Origin: Spirochaetota bacterium
GTDB taxonomy: Bacteria; Spirochaetota; UBA12135; COTS27
Length of the DNA stretch: 64,000 nt
Assembly (NCBI GenBank): GCA_013426755.1
Contig: AP019861.1
Span: forward strand, 889,638 to 953,637
Reading direction: 5' to 3'
The notes beneath the pieces were generated by a model. The model had not been told where the DNA came from and made no database searches. It worked only from the letters and a program-made list of their open reading frames with translations. Both the position numbers and the translations under genes were made by a program. Below, piece by piece: positions 45,194-55,041 of this stretch; within the stretch, counting starts at the first letter, position 1, and each line of letters begins with the position of its first letter.

Positions 45194-47209
45194 ATGAATA
45201 AAAAAGATAAAGACGAAGAATTTCTTAAAGATATTGAAAAAAAATTGCGAAAGAAGAGTACTGATAGAAATTCAGAAAAAATGCCACTTCCGCCGCCGAA
45301 TAAAAAAGGACCCGCCCAAGCTTGGAATCGGTTCTCATACTTTCTGATTCTGGTACTTATTGTATTTACGTTCATTGCGCTTAATAGGAATGACGGCAAG
45401 TCTGATCTCACGCAGGTATCCTATTCGCAATTTATCAATGACGTCACCAATAATGCTATTTCTGAAGTATTGATTGTTGAGAATCTTAGTATCATTGAAT
45501 TTGAGAAAGACGGTGTCGGGTATAAGACACGTATTCCTTATACGGATATTAACTTAGTTGAGAAGTTGCTTGTGGGAAATGTCGTCATTCACTCTGAGAC
45601 GCGCGAACAATCAAAATTTCTACTGGTATTACTGCAATGGCTACCTTGGATTGTACTTATGTTGTTTTTTTGGTTTATTATTTCACGACAATTGCGCGGA
45701 CGGGGCAGCGAAGCCTTCAATTTCGGTAAAAGCAAAGCGCAGATGATCGACAGCAATGACATTAAGGAGCGTTTCGATGATGTTAAAGGTTGTCAGGAGG
45801 CAATAGAAGACCTTAAAGACGTTGTAGAATTTCTAAGGAATCCACGCAGTTTTGGTAGCTTGGGTGCCCAGATTCCTAAGGGTGTTCTCCTCGTGGGGAT
45901 GCCTGGTACTGGAAAAACATTGCTGGCTAAAGCGGTTGCTGGCGAGGCGAATGTTCCCTTTTTCTCGATATCGGGTTCTGATTTCGTTGAAATGTTTGTC
46001 GGTGTGGGAGCATCTCGTGTGCGTAGTTTGTTTGAAAATGGCAAGAAAAATTCACCTTGTATCATATTTGTAGATGAAATAGACGCTGTTGGACGTGCGC
46101 GCGGCGCTGGTTACGGCGGCGGGCACGATGAACGCGAACAAACACTCAATCAATTGCTCGTAGAAATGGATGGTTTTGCTACCGAACAGGGCATTATTTT
46201 GATTGCTGCCACCAATAGACCAGATGTTCTAGATAAAGCCTTGCTTAGACCGGGACGTTTCGATCGTCAGGTTGTTGTCGAAGTTCCCGATTTAGTCGGT
46301 AGAGAAGCTATTCTTAAAGTCCATGCAAAGAAAATTAAACTTAAAGAAGACGTCGATCTCAAACGTATCGCACGCGCTACAGTAGGCATGACAGGAGCAG
46401 ACCTTGCCAATGTTATCAATGAATCTGCACTCATTGCTGCTAAAAATCGTAGACGTGACGTTGATGCTGATTGTCTCGATAAGGCTAAGGATAAAGTTTT
46501 ACTGGGTTCTGAACGAAGGTCAATCTTCGTCTCTTCTCGTGAAAAACAGAACACAGCCTATCATGAAGCAGGACATGCGTTAGTGAGTCTGTTAATGCCT
46601 GAGGCCAATGATCTGGATAAAGTGACTATTATTCCTCGCGGTCGTGCTTTGGGGATCACGCATTTTCTTCCGCAAGACGGCAAATTCACAATGAACCAAA
46701 AATCACTCGAAGCCGAATTACGTGTCCTCTATGGCGGTCGTGTCGCTGAAGAGATTATCTTCAAAGACGTCACCAATGGCGCCATGAATGACATCGAGCG
46801 CGCTACGAAAATCGCTAAATCAATGGTCTGTGAATGGGGCTTAAGTCGTCTCGGACCTATAGCGTTCAGTGAAAAAAAGACACCCCTTTATCTGCCAACC
46901 AATGAATATGGCTCACCAGCAGCCGTGCATTCAGAAGAGATCACTAAGAAAATTGATCTTGAAATCAAGCGCATTCTCGATAACGCTTACAGTGAAACCA
47001 AAAAAATTCTAAAAAAGCATATCAAAGACTTGCATAAATTGGCTAAATTATTGCTTGAAAAAGAAACTGTGGGCATGGATGAAATTCGTGAGCTGCTTAA
47101 TTTCGAAGCGACTAAAATAGATCAAAAACGCTCACGTCATAAAAATAAAAACAAGTCTAAGAAACTAGGTGAAGTCAAGTCCGGTGACGTTGCGTTAAAT
47201 CCAGCTTAA
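45194..47209 (+). CDS. ftsH: ATP-dependent zinc metalloprotease FtsH
   Basis: Membrane-bound AAA protease that degrades misfolded membrane and short-lived regulatory proteins. Two TM segments lie at about 47-63 and 143-163, enclosing the periplasmic domain. The AAA module has Walker A GMPGTGKT (235-242), Walker [13 protein letters not shown], the second region [20 protein letters not shown], and pore residues in [19 protein letters not shown]. The zinc site HEAGH is at about residue 457. 671 residues with a Lys-rich C-terminal tail is normal. The N-terminus has about 45 charged residues before TM1, longer than in E. coli. Confidence 0.96.
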   Translation: MNKKDKDEEFLKDIEKKLRKKSTDRNSEKMPLPPPNKKGPAQAWNRFSYFLILVLIVFTFIALNRNDGKSDLTQVSYSQFINDVTNNAISEVLIVENLSIIEFEKDGVGYKTRIPYTDINLVEKLLVGNVVIHSETREQSKFLLVLLQWLPWIVLMLFFWFIISRQLRGRGSEAFNFGKSKAQMIDSNDIKERFDDVKGCQEAIEDLKDVVEFLRNPRSFGSLGAQIPKGVLLVGMPGTGKTLLAKAVAGEANVPFFSISGSDFVEMFVGVGASRVRSLFENGKKNSPCIIFVDEIDAVGRARGAGYGGGHDEREQTLNQLLVEMDGFATEQGIILIAATNRPDVLDKALLRPGRFDRQVVVEVPDLVGREAILKVHAKKIKLKEDVDLKRIARATVGMTGADLANVINESALIAAKNRRRDVDADCLDKAKDKVLLGSERRSIFVSSREKQNTAYHEAGHALVSLLMPEANDLDKVTIIPRGRALGITHFLPQDGKFTMNQKSLEAELRVLYGGRVAEEIIFKDVTNGAMNDIERATKIAKSMVCEWGLSRLGPIAFSEKKTPLYLPTNEYGSPAAVHSEEITKKIDLEIKRILDNAYSETKKILKKHIKDLHKLAKLLLEKETVGMDEIRELLNFEATKIDQKRSRHKNKNKSKKLGEVKSGDVALNPA

Positions 47210-47310
47210 TCTTTGTCTTAGGTTTTCTCTTGTCCGATTTTGCTCTATCCTAGCTACTGCTATCTATTATTATGCCGTTACCTTTGTAAAAGAAAACTAC
47301 TTGGTGGAGT

Positions 47311-48507
47311 ATGCTTGTGGATTGGAAGAAAGGTTATTTGATTTTGCTTGTTATGACATTGCTAACAACGGTTGGCTACTTGATATTTGTCTTTTCACGT
47401 GATTATGCCGAGCAGTCCCTTGCTGCGAGTGAAGAGGTTTATCTAGATCAAAATCAGGCTACCGATGATGAGTTCGTAGCAGATAGTTTCAATCTTCGCT
47501 CAGCAGTTCCTGAAGTCCTCGAAGATGAGGTTCCTATTGGGTTAAATAGAAATCTTATCGCTATGGAAAAAGGAGTGCTCGATGAAAAATCTGAAGCGGG
47601 AAGTTTGCCAGCAGATGTTTTTAGTCAATTTGAAGACGAGCTTTTTGCTTATATTAATGCAGAACTCAATCAATTAATAGCACTGCAAGAACAAGCAGAA
47701 AAAGAACAAACAGACGACGCAGCTAGCGATAAAAACTTTCGTACAGAACTCAGTAATATTGGCAATACAGGACTTAGACGGATTGAAGGTTTCAAACAAG
47801 ACCATAAAACGTTATCTGCCGGTCAATTGAAGTACCTAGATGAAATAGAACTTTATATCAATCTACAAGTTTTGCGTGATCGTTTGCGTAGTGAGAGATT
47901 GATTGCTAAAATGCAGAACGGTCATACTAAATTATCTATGTTGATGAGTTATTTGCAGACGTTTGCTGAGAGTGAAGACCATAATGTTTTGCGTGAATTT
48001 GCGTTGGGAGAAAGCACTTGGGCTGAGCGCATCGAAGGCAATTATTCTAAGCACGTCAATCTCGTTCTCTTCAAAAGCAATCCAATCGGACAGTCTTTTC
48101 CTAATCACTTTAAAGGTGTAAAAAGCATTGAAAATGTGACTTTAAGTTTGGATCGGTTTAAAGGGAAGATTGTTCTTATTGACTTCTGGGCATCTTGGTG
48201 CGCACCATGTATTCAAGAATTTCCCTATCATAAAGAGGTCTATTACAAGTATAAAGACCTTGGTTTTGATATTATTTATGTCAATCTCGACACAGATGAA
48301 CGGGCATTTTTAGAAACTATTGAAGAATACGCTCTTCCATGGCATCATGTTTTCGATAAAAATGGTCTGCAGGGTGAGATTGCAAGAAATTATGGTGTAG
48401 AGCGGTTGCCTAGTTCGTTTCTTATCGATGGAAATCGTCGTGTTTTGGAGGTTGATCTTAAAGGCACTGAGTGGCGCCAGACAATAAGCAACCTTATTTC
48501 ATCCTAA
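47311..48507 (+). CDS. Membrane-anchored TlpA/ResA-like thioredoxin
   Basis: A 398-residue protein with an N-terminal signal anchor (YLILLVMTLLTTVGYLIFVF, about residues 9-28), a long acidic and helical periplasmic region (about 30-270), and a C-terminal thioredoxin domain. The active site is DFWASWCAPCIQEFP (CAPC near 297-300), followed by LGFDIIYVNLDTDE and a cis-Pro in GVERLPSSFLIDGNRRV. TlpA/ResA proteins reduce apocytochrome c or other periplasmic disulphides. The window also holds ResB/CcsA homologues at 61843 onward, which supports a cytochrome-maturation role by inference. It starts about 100 bp after ftsH. Confidence 0.87.
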   Translation: MLVDWKKGYLILLVMTLLTTVGYLIFVFSRDYAEQSLAASEEVYLDQNQATDDEFVADSFNLRSAVPEVLEDEVPIGLNRNLIAMEKGVLDEKSEAGSLPADVFSQFEDELFAYINAELNQLIALQEQAEKEQTDDAASDKNFRTELSNIGNTGLRRIEGFKQDHKTLSAGQLKYLDEIELYINLQVLRDRLRSERLIAKMQNGHTKLSMLMSYLQTFAESEDHNVLREFALGESTWAERIEGNYSKHVNLVLFKSNPIGQSFPNHFKGVKSIENVTLSLDRFKGKIVLIDFWASWCAPCIQEFPYHKEVYYKYKDLGFDIIYVNLDTDERAFLETIEEYALPWHHVFDKNGLQGEIARNYGVERLPSSFLIDGNRRVLEVDLKGTEWRQTISNLISS

Positions 48508-48663
48508 AATTTTTTTCATATGGTGTTTGAAGGGTGTTTTGAGTGCACTTCTGAGTGCACTGTTTAAAAATTTTGCCTTCTAAATTCTGCCTTCTTTCGT
48601 AGATATTTTTGCTTTTTTTAGCATTGTATTTTTAGGCTTGGTAAAGACAGTACCCGTATAGCA

Positions 48664-49554
48664 ATGGATCCAGTACTAGCAGCTAATCTTAAAAAAGTGC
48701 GAATGGCTATTAAATCAGCTTGTGCGCGTGGTTCACGTGACGTGAATTCAATTCATTTAGTTGTTGCTACAAAATACGTAGACGTAGAGAAGATAGAAGC
48801 ACTTATTGCGACCGATAAAAACGTCATTATCGGTGAGAGTCGTGTTCAGGATGCTGTTAGGAAAATTAAAGTCCTACTGGATAATGGCTGCGTAGCGGCT
48901 AGAACGGGTGGTCTTCAGAAAAAGGGGGAAATGAGTCGCTTAGGAATGGGAAAAGTCCATTTTATCGGACATTTGCAGACCAATAAAATAAAAGCTATCC
49001 TTCCCTACATTGATATGTTGCATTCTCTAGACAGGCTTTCCTTAGCAATTGCGTTGGAAAAAGCACTGGCTAGTGAAAATCGCGTATTACCTGTATTATT
49101 ACAGATCAATGTCTCTGGTGAAGCTTCTAAATTTGGTTTTTCGCCAGATGAAGCGCTACGGGTATTGCCATCATTGGCTACGTTCAAATCTCTTCGTATT
49201 AGCGGTCTTATGACAATGGCGCCTGATTTTCGTTCGTTATCGACACCTACACTAATAGCAAGTAGTAGCCCAAAAGATGCCCATTTAGATGCATCGAAGT
49301 CGCACGTGCGAGAACATAAGCCATTAGAACATAAGACGTTAGAACACAAGACGTTAGAACAGAAGCAAGCGGCTGTGCGTACTTGTTTTAGAACTCTTAG
49401 ACTGCTTGCCGATACATTTAGAAATAGGGCTCAGGCAGAAGGTTATGAAAATATCGTAATGGACGAACTTTCGATGGGAATGTCACAAGATTTTGAGATT
49501 GCTATCGAGGAGGGGGCTACAATGGTTCGGCTGGGAGGTATTGTTCTTAAATAA
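48664..49554 (+). CDS. yggS: Pyridoxal phosphate homeostasis protein (YggS/PLPBP family)
   Basis: A PLP-binding, non-catalytic protein that buffers vitamin B6. The 296-residue chain has the PLP lysine region LVVATKYVDVEKIEAL, IIGESRVQDA, KVHFIGHLQTNKIKAI, LLQINVSGEASKFGF, ISGLMTMAPDF and the final LSMGMSQDFEIAIEEGATMVRLG. Two insertions lengthen it beyond the usual 230 residues: a Gly/Lys-rich one (ARTGGLQKKGEMSRLGMG) before HFIGHLQ, and a repeat KPLEHKTLEHKTLEQK near residues 220-237. The SMGMS phosphate-binding motif is intact. Confidence 0.93.
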   Translation: MDPVLAANLKKVRMAIKSACARGSRDVNSIHLVVATKYVDVEKIEALIATDKNVIIGESRVQDAVRKIKVLLDNGCVAARTGGLQKKGEMSRLGMGKVHFIGHLQTNKIKAILPYIDMLHSLDRLSLAIALEKALASENRVLPVLLQINVSGEASKFGFSPDEALRVLPSLATFKSLRISGLMTMAPDFRSLSTPTLIASSSPKDAHLDASKSHVREHKPLEHKTLEHKTLEQKQAAVRTCFRTLRLLADTFRNRAQAEGYENIVMDELSMGMSQDFEIAIEEGATMVRLGGIVLK

Positions 49555-49721
49555 TATGAGAACAACAAAGTTTTGCTTGCTGAGGCTAGCTTTACGGCTA
49601 GTTATTACATGATTGGCTGCGGCACATTTTTGTACTGCTATCGTATCAATATACACTATCAATGGACACTATCAATGATGTTTCATTATCAACGATAGTT
49701 CTACGAACTTAATATTTAGAC

Positions 49722-50288
49722 CTATACGCCTGTAACTTTAACGTAATTGGGAGCTTTGAGAGGTTCTGGGTTATTTTTATCTTGAAGTGGGTTTTTATTC
49801 TTTAAGAAGCCTTTAATAATGAGGAGAATGCGTTCACAATCCTCTTGCGTTGCTGAGCGCCAGAGTTTGACAAGCTCTTTTTCTTTATAAGAAATGGTGA
49901 TAGGACTGTCTGGGTGGTCTTTTTCTTCGAACGATTGTGCTAGGTGGGCGTGATGACTTTTAAATTTGTGAAGATTGATATATTTTTTGATGTCTTCTTG
50001 TTCTTTTTGGTCTAGAGAGTAGTAATCTTCGAGGAGGGTTGCTGATTCGTTGTCTAGTGCTTCATTTTTAAGGAACATAGGCCCTTCTCCGTGTAACAGC
50101 CATCTATGACTGAGTGCGAATCTTGCTTGCAGTGAGAAGGCTACGGTGATCGGAATGCGTGCTCCTTTTAGATAGCGTGTAATATTTGAATGTGAAATTC
50201 CTAGTTTTTTTGAAATTTCTATTTGTTTGACGCCCAGGGTTGTGATAAATAGTTTAAGTCTTTCTGCCATATCAATCCTATGATTCAA
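49722..50288 (-). CDS. XRE/CI-repressor-like HTH protein
   Basis: A 188-residue DNA-binding regulator. An XRE-type helix-turn-helix is seen at about 7-60: ERLKLFITTLGVKQIEISKKLGISHSNITRYLKGARIP. It is followed by FALSHRWLLHGEGPMF, a phrase found in phage-repressor-like HTH proteins. The C-terminal part is charged and helical, with no LexA-type Ser-Lys peptidase motif visible. Either M1 or M7 (MAERLKLF) could be the start. There are no phage genes around it, so it may be a domesticated repressor. Just outside the gene near 49638-49696, CTATCGT and ACGATAG flank short (C)ACTATCAATG repeats. Confidence 0.82.
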   Translation of the reverse strand: MNHRIDMAERLKLFITTLGVKQIEISKKLGISHSNITRYLKGARIPITVAFSLQARFALSHRWLLHGEGPMFLKNEALDNESATLLEDYYSLDQKEQEDIKKYINLHKFKSHHAHLAQSFEEKDHPDSPITISYKEKELVKLWRSATQEDCERILLIIKGFLKNKNPLQDKNNPEPLKAPNYVKVTGV

Positions 50289-50544
50289 TCCTATGATTTA
50301 TTTTTAGATACTTGCTTGTTTGTGAGGGGGGTTATAGGGGGTATTGTAATAATGATTGTTCTTCTTAATTAGAATGTACGCTTAATTGGAATGTATTCAT
50401 TTAATAAAAAGCGGTATCTTATAATAATGAATTCTTATGTCCTCTAGAAAAATCTTATTTTTTTTACAAAAAATAAATTTTTTTTTAGACAATTTCTTTT
50501 TTATATGAGACATAGGTAGATTTAGTGCTTTATAGAGACTAGAA

Positions 50545-50660
50545 AGAGCCTTATACTAGCAAAATCTAGCTACTCATGACAGTAAAAGCTAGCCGTACTC
50601 AAACAAGAGCCTTATATTAGCAAAATCTAGCTATGCTTATAACAGTAAAATCCAGCCGCA
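50545..50660. repeat. 61-bp direct repeat, two copies, in the HTH-hemE spacer
   Basis: AGAGCCTTATA(C/T)TAGCAAAATCTAGCTA at 50545 returns at 50606, followed in both by an ACAGTAAAA(G/T)C(T/C)AGCCG block. The rest of the 478-bp spacer (50289-50766) is AT-rich, with long T-runs near 50455-50495. No gene is visible. Confidence 0.8.
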
Positions 50661-50728
50661 TTGTCAATGATATTCAAATTTCCATATAAAGGTCTAGGCT
50701 AAGGTATGCTAAGGTATGAATCCTTAGT

Positions 50729-50758
50729 CATTAAGCATTGATAAGACAATGCTTAATG
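50729..50758 (-). terminator. 12-bp perfect hairpin just after hemE
   Basis: CATTAAGCATTG (50729-50740), loop ATAAGA, CAATGCTTAATG (50747-50758). It starts 8 bp beyond the hemE stop on the minus strand. There is no U-tract after it in the direction of hemE, so it may protect the 3' end or act as a Rho-assisted terminator rather than a classical intrinsic one. Confidence 0.6.
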
Positions 50759-50766
50759 TGATCTTG

Positions 50767-51903
50767 TTAGTGGGTCAAATTTTTAACCGTCTGGCAGATG
50801 ATTTGGAGTGCTTTTTCCTGTGTTTCAGGTAAAACACCGTGACTTAGATTGACTATCCAATGCGGATAGGTCTTAAAAAAACGAAGATAATCGGTTAGAT
50901 ATTCTGTTAATTGGTCGTGGCTTAGATAAAGAGGGACTTGTGGATGAATATTGCCTTGCAGGACAATATTATTGGCTGGGTTATCGGGTTTATTGAAGAT
51001 TTTGCTAGCCGTGGTTAAGGTTAAGCTGTCATCAATGCTGATAGCATCAAATTCTTGAGTAGGTATTGAAGGATAAGCCGCTTTAAATAGTCGTGGAAAG
51101 TAGATGACCGGTGCTTTTTTTCTAATATGCTGTGCTAATCTTACAACATGCCCCATCACGTATTTCTCGTATGCAGCAGAGCTCAAAAGACCCGCCCAGC
51201 TTTCAAAGATCTGAAATACATCTACACCGCTACGCAGCTGTAATTCGGCGTATTCAATCGAGCAATCCGTTAAATACGCAATCCAATCACTAAAAAACTC
51301 AGGATTGTTCTCGATAAAAACAAGCGTTTCTTCAAAAGAACCCCCACTACCTGCGAATAAATACAAAAATATTGTAAGCGGACCACCACAGAAGCCAATA
51401 AGCGGTATTTCAGGACGATTTTGTTTGACTAGCTTGATTGCAGCACTCAAATTTTCAAGTTTCTTACAATCACTGCGATATGGATACTTTGTAGGAGGTA
51501 AGGGATTTGTTTTTAGCGGATTGTCAATATATGGAGTTAATTTTTGTGATACGGCTTGCTTACTGGAGCTGCTGGGACTATGGAGGGGGTATTTTTGTGA
51601 CTGCGACGCGGATACAGGGCGATGACTGGCTCCAAAACCGATAGTGAACCCCAGCGCTTCTATGATCACTAGAATATCTGAAAAAATAATAGCTGCATCG
51701 ACGCCTAAGTCTGTAATGGGAAGAAGTGTGATTTCGGCAGCTAAGTCTGGCGTGTTCAGCAGCGTTTGAAAATCATATTTATTTTTAAGCGCACGATAAG
51801 AACTCAAACTTCGTCCTGCCTGCCGCATAAACCACACAGGAGGTCTCGGTGTAGGTTCTTTTCTTAACGTTCTTAATAATAACGACTGCGAAACGTCTTT
51901 CAT
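50767..51903 (-). CDS. hemE: Uroporphyrinogen decarboxylase
   Basis: Decarboxylates uroporphyrinogen III to coproporphyrinogen III in haem synthesis. The 378-residue protein has TPRPPVWFMRQAGRSLSSYRALK (substrate Arg residues), LPITDLGVDAAIIFSDILVI with the catalytic Asp, IGFCGGPLTIFLYLFAG, FQIFESWAGLLS and HWIVNLSHGVLPET. A Ser/Lys/Pro-rich insert of about 45 residues (ASQSQKYPLHSPSSSSKQ...) lies near residues 95-140. Haem synthesis is absent from Treponema and Borrelia but present in Leptospira, which informs the placement of this organism. No other hem gene is in the window. Confidence 0.95.
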   Translation of the reverse strand: MKDVSQSLLLRTLRKEPTPRPPVWFMRQAGRSLSSYRALKNKYDFQTLLNTPDLAAEITLLPITDLGVDAAIIFSDILVIIEALGFTIGFGASHRPVSASQSQKYPLHSPSSSSKQAVSQKLTPYIDNPLKTNPLPPTKYPYRSDCKKLENLSAAIKLVKQNRPEIPLIGFCGGPLTIFLYLFAGSGGSFEETLVFIENNPEFFSDWIAYLTDCSIEYAELQLRSGVDVFQIFESWAGLLSSAAYEKYVMGHVVRLAQHIRKKAPVIYFPRLFKAAYPSIPTQEFDAISIDDSLTLTTASKIFNKPDNPANNIVLQGNIHPQVPLYLSHDQLTEYLTDYLRFFKTYPHWIVNLSHGVLPETQEKALQIICQTVKNLTH

Positions 51904-52048
51904 GAAATGCTAACCTAAAATAACCTTTATACTACTCATATAGATGCCAAACACCTAAGGGATCATTATTCATTGATAACTAGCGATTACGAATACTCTC
52001 TTTATAATTGGCTTGTTTGAATAATAACCACACACGTTAGCTTTTATG

Positions 52049-53410
52049 CTAGCTTTTTTTAAGAGCCTCTGCTAAGTCGGTCAATAAGTCCTCTACTTCC
52101 TCTATTCCGATAGAAAGTCTGATAAGATTTTCACTGATACCTAAGTACTGGCGGCGATTACGTCCTGATTCAAAAAATATTGTTGGAGCGACTGGAATCA
52201 CTAACGACCTTGTGTCGCCGAGATGTGTCGCACGTCTAAAAATTTTGAGACAATTGATCATTTTGAGCATATCGTGTGGAGGTTTGAGTTCAAAGGAGAG
52301 AATGCCTGACCCGAAGTATTCTTTTTTTTGTGACCCTGTGCATGAAAACCAATCATTCATGCGGTTGTGATGTGGATGCGAACGGAGAGTCGGATGATAG
52401 ACACGGGCTACTTTGGGATGTTTTTCTAGATATAAGGCAATTTCTTTAATATTTGACTTAATCCGTTCTATTCTTAATACAAAGGTTTCTAATCCCAATG
52501 CGATCGTTGCTGCGCTATCTGCAGATAGCGTACTTCCCATATCACGTAGTCCTTTTTTTCTAATTTGCTGCATAGCAAGGGAATTGCTGCGAGCTGCTGT
52601 GGCAGTTGTTTTATAAAAATCTAAAACATTTGGACTGTTTTGCCACTTCATGGTTCCTAAGTCCGTTAACGAACCGCCCAGCGCAGCCGCGTGACCACCT
52701 AAATATTTAGTAAGCGAATGATGACTGAACGTGAAACCTAATTTTTGCGGTTTAAAGAAATAGGGGGTTGTTAACGTATTGTCGACAATTGTAATAATAT
52801 CATGGTGCGCAGCTAGGGCTTGAATATTCTCTAAGTCTGGAATGTACGTCAGTGGGTTAGAAATGGTCTCTAAGAAGATAATACGCGTTTTGCCTGGTTT
52901 AATAGCGGCTTCTATTTCTCGCATGTCCGTCATGTCCACACAATCAAGATCAATACCGAACCGCTTAAGCGTATTAAAAAGATTGACTGTATTGCCAAAT
53001 AGATGTTTGCTCGTGATAATATGGTCTTCAGCACGGAGAAGGGCTAAGATCGGAAGGATAATGGCTGCCATTCCCGTAGCCGTACACACCGTAGAAATAC
53101 CATTTTCTAAGTGATTGATACGACTTTCTAGGTGTGTTACGGTGGGAGAGCTTGACCGTGCGTATGTGAAGCCACTTGGATGGTCTTTGGGCAGGTTTCC
53201 TTGAAACGCACCTATCAATTCTTCAACACTATCGTATGTGTAGGTTACGGAACGCTGGATAGCTGGATGAACACCGCCGTGGGGATCTTTGGGGGCGTTA
53301 GCATTGTGTAAGAGCTCTGTCGTCAGTCCTTTAAATTTTGTTGTTGAAGTGCCGTGTGAAGACGACGTTGCTTTTGGGTTAGGAATTGGGTTTTTGTGTT
53401 TTTCAGCCAT
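52049..53410 (-). CDS. Cys/Met-metabolism PLP enzyme (O-acetylhomoserine sulfhydrylase-like)
   Basis: A 453-residue enzyme of the trans-sulfuration PLP family. FTYARSSSPTVTHLESRINHLENG is the family start, and TATGMAAIILPILALL and ETISNPLTYIPDL follow. Asp in IIVDNTLTTPYFF contacts the PLP pyridine. The PLP lysine lies in HHSLTKYLGGH. RLSIGIEEVEDLLTDLAEAL is the typical end. Specificity among cystathionine gamma-synthase, O-acetylhomoserine sulfhydrylase and methionine gamma-lyase cannot be settled by eye. Its place directly upstream of hemE and downstream of ahcY-metK on the same strand favours methionine metabolism. The first 25 residues are Ser/Thr/Asn/Pro-rich and probably disordered. Confidence 0.88.
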   Translation of the reverse strand: MAEKHKNPIPNPKATSSSHGTSTTKFKGLTTELLHNANAPKDPHGGVHPAIQRSVTYTYDSVEELIGAFQGNLPKDHPSGFTYARSSSPTVTHLESRINHLENGISTVCTATGMAAIILPILALLRAEDHIITSKHLFGNTVNLFNTLKRFGIDLDCVDMTDMREIEAAIKPGKTRIIFLETISNPLTYIPDLENIQALAAHHDIITIVDNTLTTPYFFKPQKLGFTFSHHSLTKYLGGHAAALGGSLTDLGTMKWQNSPNVLDFYKTTATAARSNSLAMQQIRKKGLRDMGSTLSADSAATIALGLETFVLRIERIKSNIKEIALYLEKHPKVARVYHPTLRSHPHHNRMNDWFSCTGSQKKEYFGSGILSFELKPPHDMLKMINCLKIFRRATHLGDTRSLVIPVAPTIFFESGRNRRQYLGISENLIRLSIGIEEVEDLLTDLAEALKKS

Positions 53411-53477
53411 GCCACTACTATTTTCATCCTCTATTTTAGTGGGTATGCGTTGTGACCATGGGGAGCATGCAGCTTTT

Positions 53478-54824
53478 TTAATAGCGATACAGATCGTCTT
53501 TATAAGGGCCTATGGTAGGAACATTGATGTACTCGGCTTGTTTATCGGTGAGCACTTCTAGTTCAGCAGAAAGGTGTTTTAGATGCAGTCTGGCAACCTT
53601 TTCGTCTAGTTTCTTTGAAAGCCGATAGACTTTTTTATCATAGGTAGCGTGATTGTGAAATAACTCGATTTGAGCGAGAACTTGATTGGTAAAGGAATTC
53701 GACATTACCAGCGAAGGGTGTCCTGTCGCACAGCCTAAGTTGACAAGCTTGCCTTCAGCGAGTAAAATGACTTCACGGTCGCCATCATCATGAGGAATGG
53801 TGTAAAGATCAACTTGGGGTTTGATCGTTATTTTAGAATGTCCGTAGCGGTCATTGAGGGCACGGGTGTCGATTTCATTGTCGAAATGTCCGATATTGCC
53901 TAAGATGACTTTGTCTTTCATTAATTTGAAATGGTGATCGGTGATAATATCACAGTTTCCTGTGGCGGTAATAATAATATCGGCTTGGGGAATGGCTTTA
54001 TTCATTTTCATGACGGGGAAGCCATCCATTACGGCTTGGAGAGCACAGATGGGGTCTATTTCTGTGACAATGACGCGTGCGCCTGCGCCGCGTAGCGATT
54101 GGGCGGAGCCTTTGCCCACGTCACCATATCCAGCGACAATCGCTACTTTTCCTGCTAGCATAATATCTGTGGCACGTCTGATACTGTCTACGAGAGATTC
54201 GCGGCAGCCGTACTTGTTGTCAAATTTTGATTTAGTAACGGAGTCGTTGACATTGATAGCAGGAATGGGTAGTGTATTAGCGTTTTCGCGTTCTAGGAGG
54301 CGGAGTACACCTGTGGTGGTTTCTTCGGTAATACCACGAATGCTAGGAATCAATTCTGGAAATTCATCGAAGATCAGTTTAGTCAAATCGCCGCCGTCAT
54401 CTAGAATCATGTTAAGTGGCTTTGCGTCGTCTCCAAATTGGAGTGTTTGTTTGATACATTCCATGTAGTCACGTTCATTCATGCCTTTCCATGCGAAGAC
54501 GGGGACGCCTGTTTTTGCAATGGCAGCGGCAGCGTGGTCTTGTGTGGAGAAGACATTACATGAAGACCACCGTACTTCGGCGCCGAGGTCGGTAAGGGTT
54601 TCAATTAAAACAGCTGTCTGAATAGTCATGTGCAGACATCCTGCGATACGCGCGCCTTTTAGAGGGAATTTGCCCTTATATTCCTGGCGTAATGCCATGA
54701 GTCCTGGCATTTCTGCTTCGGCGAGGTGAATTTCTCTTCTACCCCATTCTGCTAGGTCAATGTTTTTTATTTGATAATCTTTTTTTTGTAGTGTCGTTTC
54801 CATCTCGTGCTGGGTATGAGTCAT
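53478..54824 (-). CDS. ahcY: Adenosylhomocysteinase
   Basis: Hydrolyses S-adenosylhomocysteine to adenosine and homocysteine, relieving product inhibition of methyltransferases. In the 448-residue protein, [33 protein letters not shown], the NAD motif [24 protein letters not shown] and [11 protein letters not shown] are diagnostic. It ends PYKDDLYRY, like the family's 'PxKPDHYRY'. It lies between the metY-like gene (67 bp) and metK (217 bp). Together they form the activated-methyl cycle. A methionine synthase is not in the window. Confidence 0.97.
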   Translation of the reverse strand: MTHTQHEMETTLQKKDYQIKNIDLAEWGRREIHLAEAEMPGLMALRQEYKGKFPLKGARIAGCLHMTIQTAVLIETLTDLGAEVRWSSCNVFSTQDHAAAAIAKTGVPVFAWKGMNERDYMECIKQTLQFGDDAKPLNMILDDGGDLTKLIFDEFPELIPSIRGITEETTTGVLRLLERENANTLPIPAINVNDSVTKSKFDNKYGCRESLVDSIRRATDIMLAGKVAIVAGYGDVGKGSAQSLRGAGARVIVTEIDPICALQAVMDGFPVMKMNKAIPQADIIITATGNCDIITDHHFKLMKDKVILGNIGHFDNEIDTRALNDRYGHSKITIKPQVDLYTIPHDDGDREVILLAEGKLVNLGCATGHPSLVMSNSFTNQVLAQIELFHNHATYDKKVYRLSKKLDEKVARLHLKHLSAELEVLTDKQAEYINVPTIGPYKDDLYRY

Positions 54825-55041
54825 ATGCTCTTCTTGTGTATAGCTAATGATTTAAGAATAATGATTTAGAACAGTAGTGATTTTAGGGTGATTTAGCGTT
54901 TTGGGTGTTTAGATTATAAAGTAAATAGTTAAAATTTAGTAAAGACGGTTGTTAGGACGGCGATTGTTGGGAGAGTTGTCAAAAAATTAAATCAGATTGA
55001 ATTCAATTGAATTTAATTGAATTTTATTAGAATAGTTATCA

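Noticed and set aside
49722-50288. Prophage remnant
   Set aside because: The CI-like HTH gene stands alone between yggS and hemE; no integrase, structural phage gene or attachment repeat was seen.
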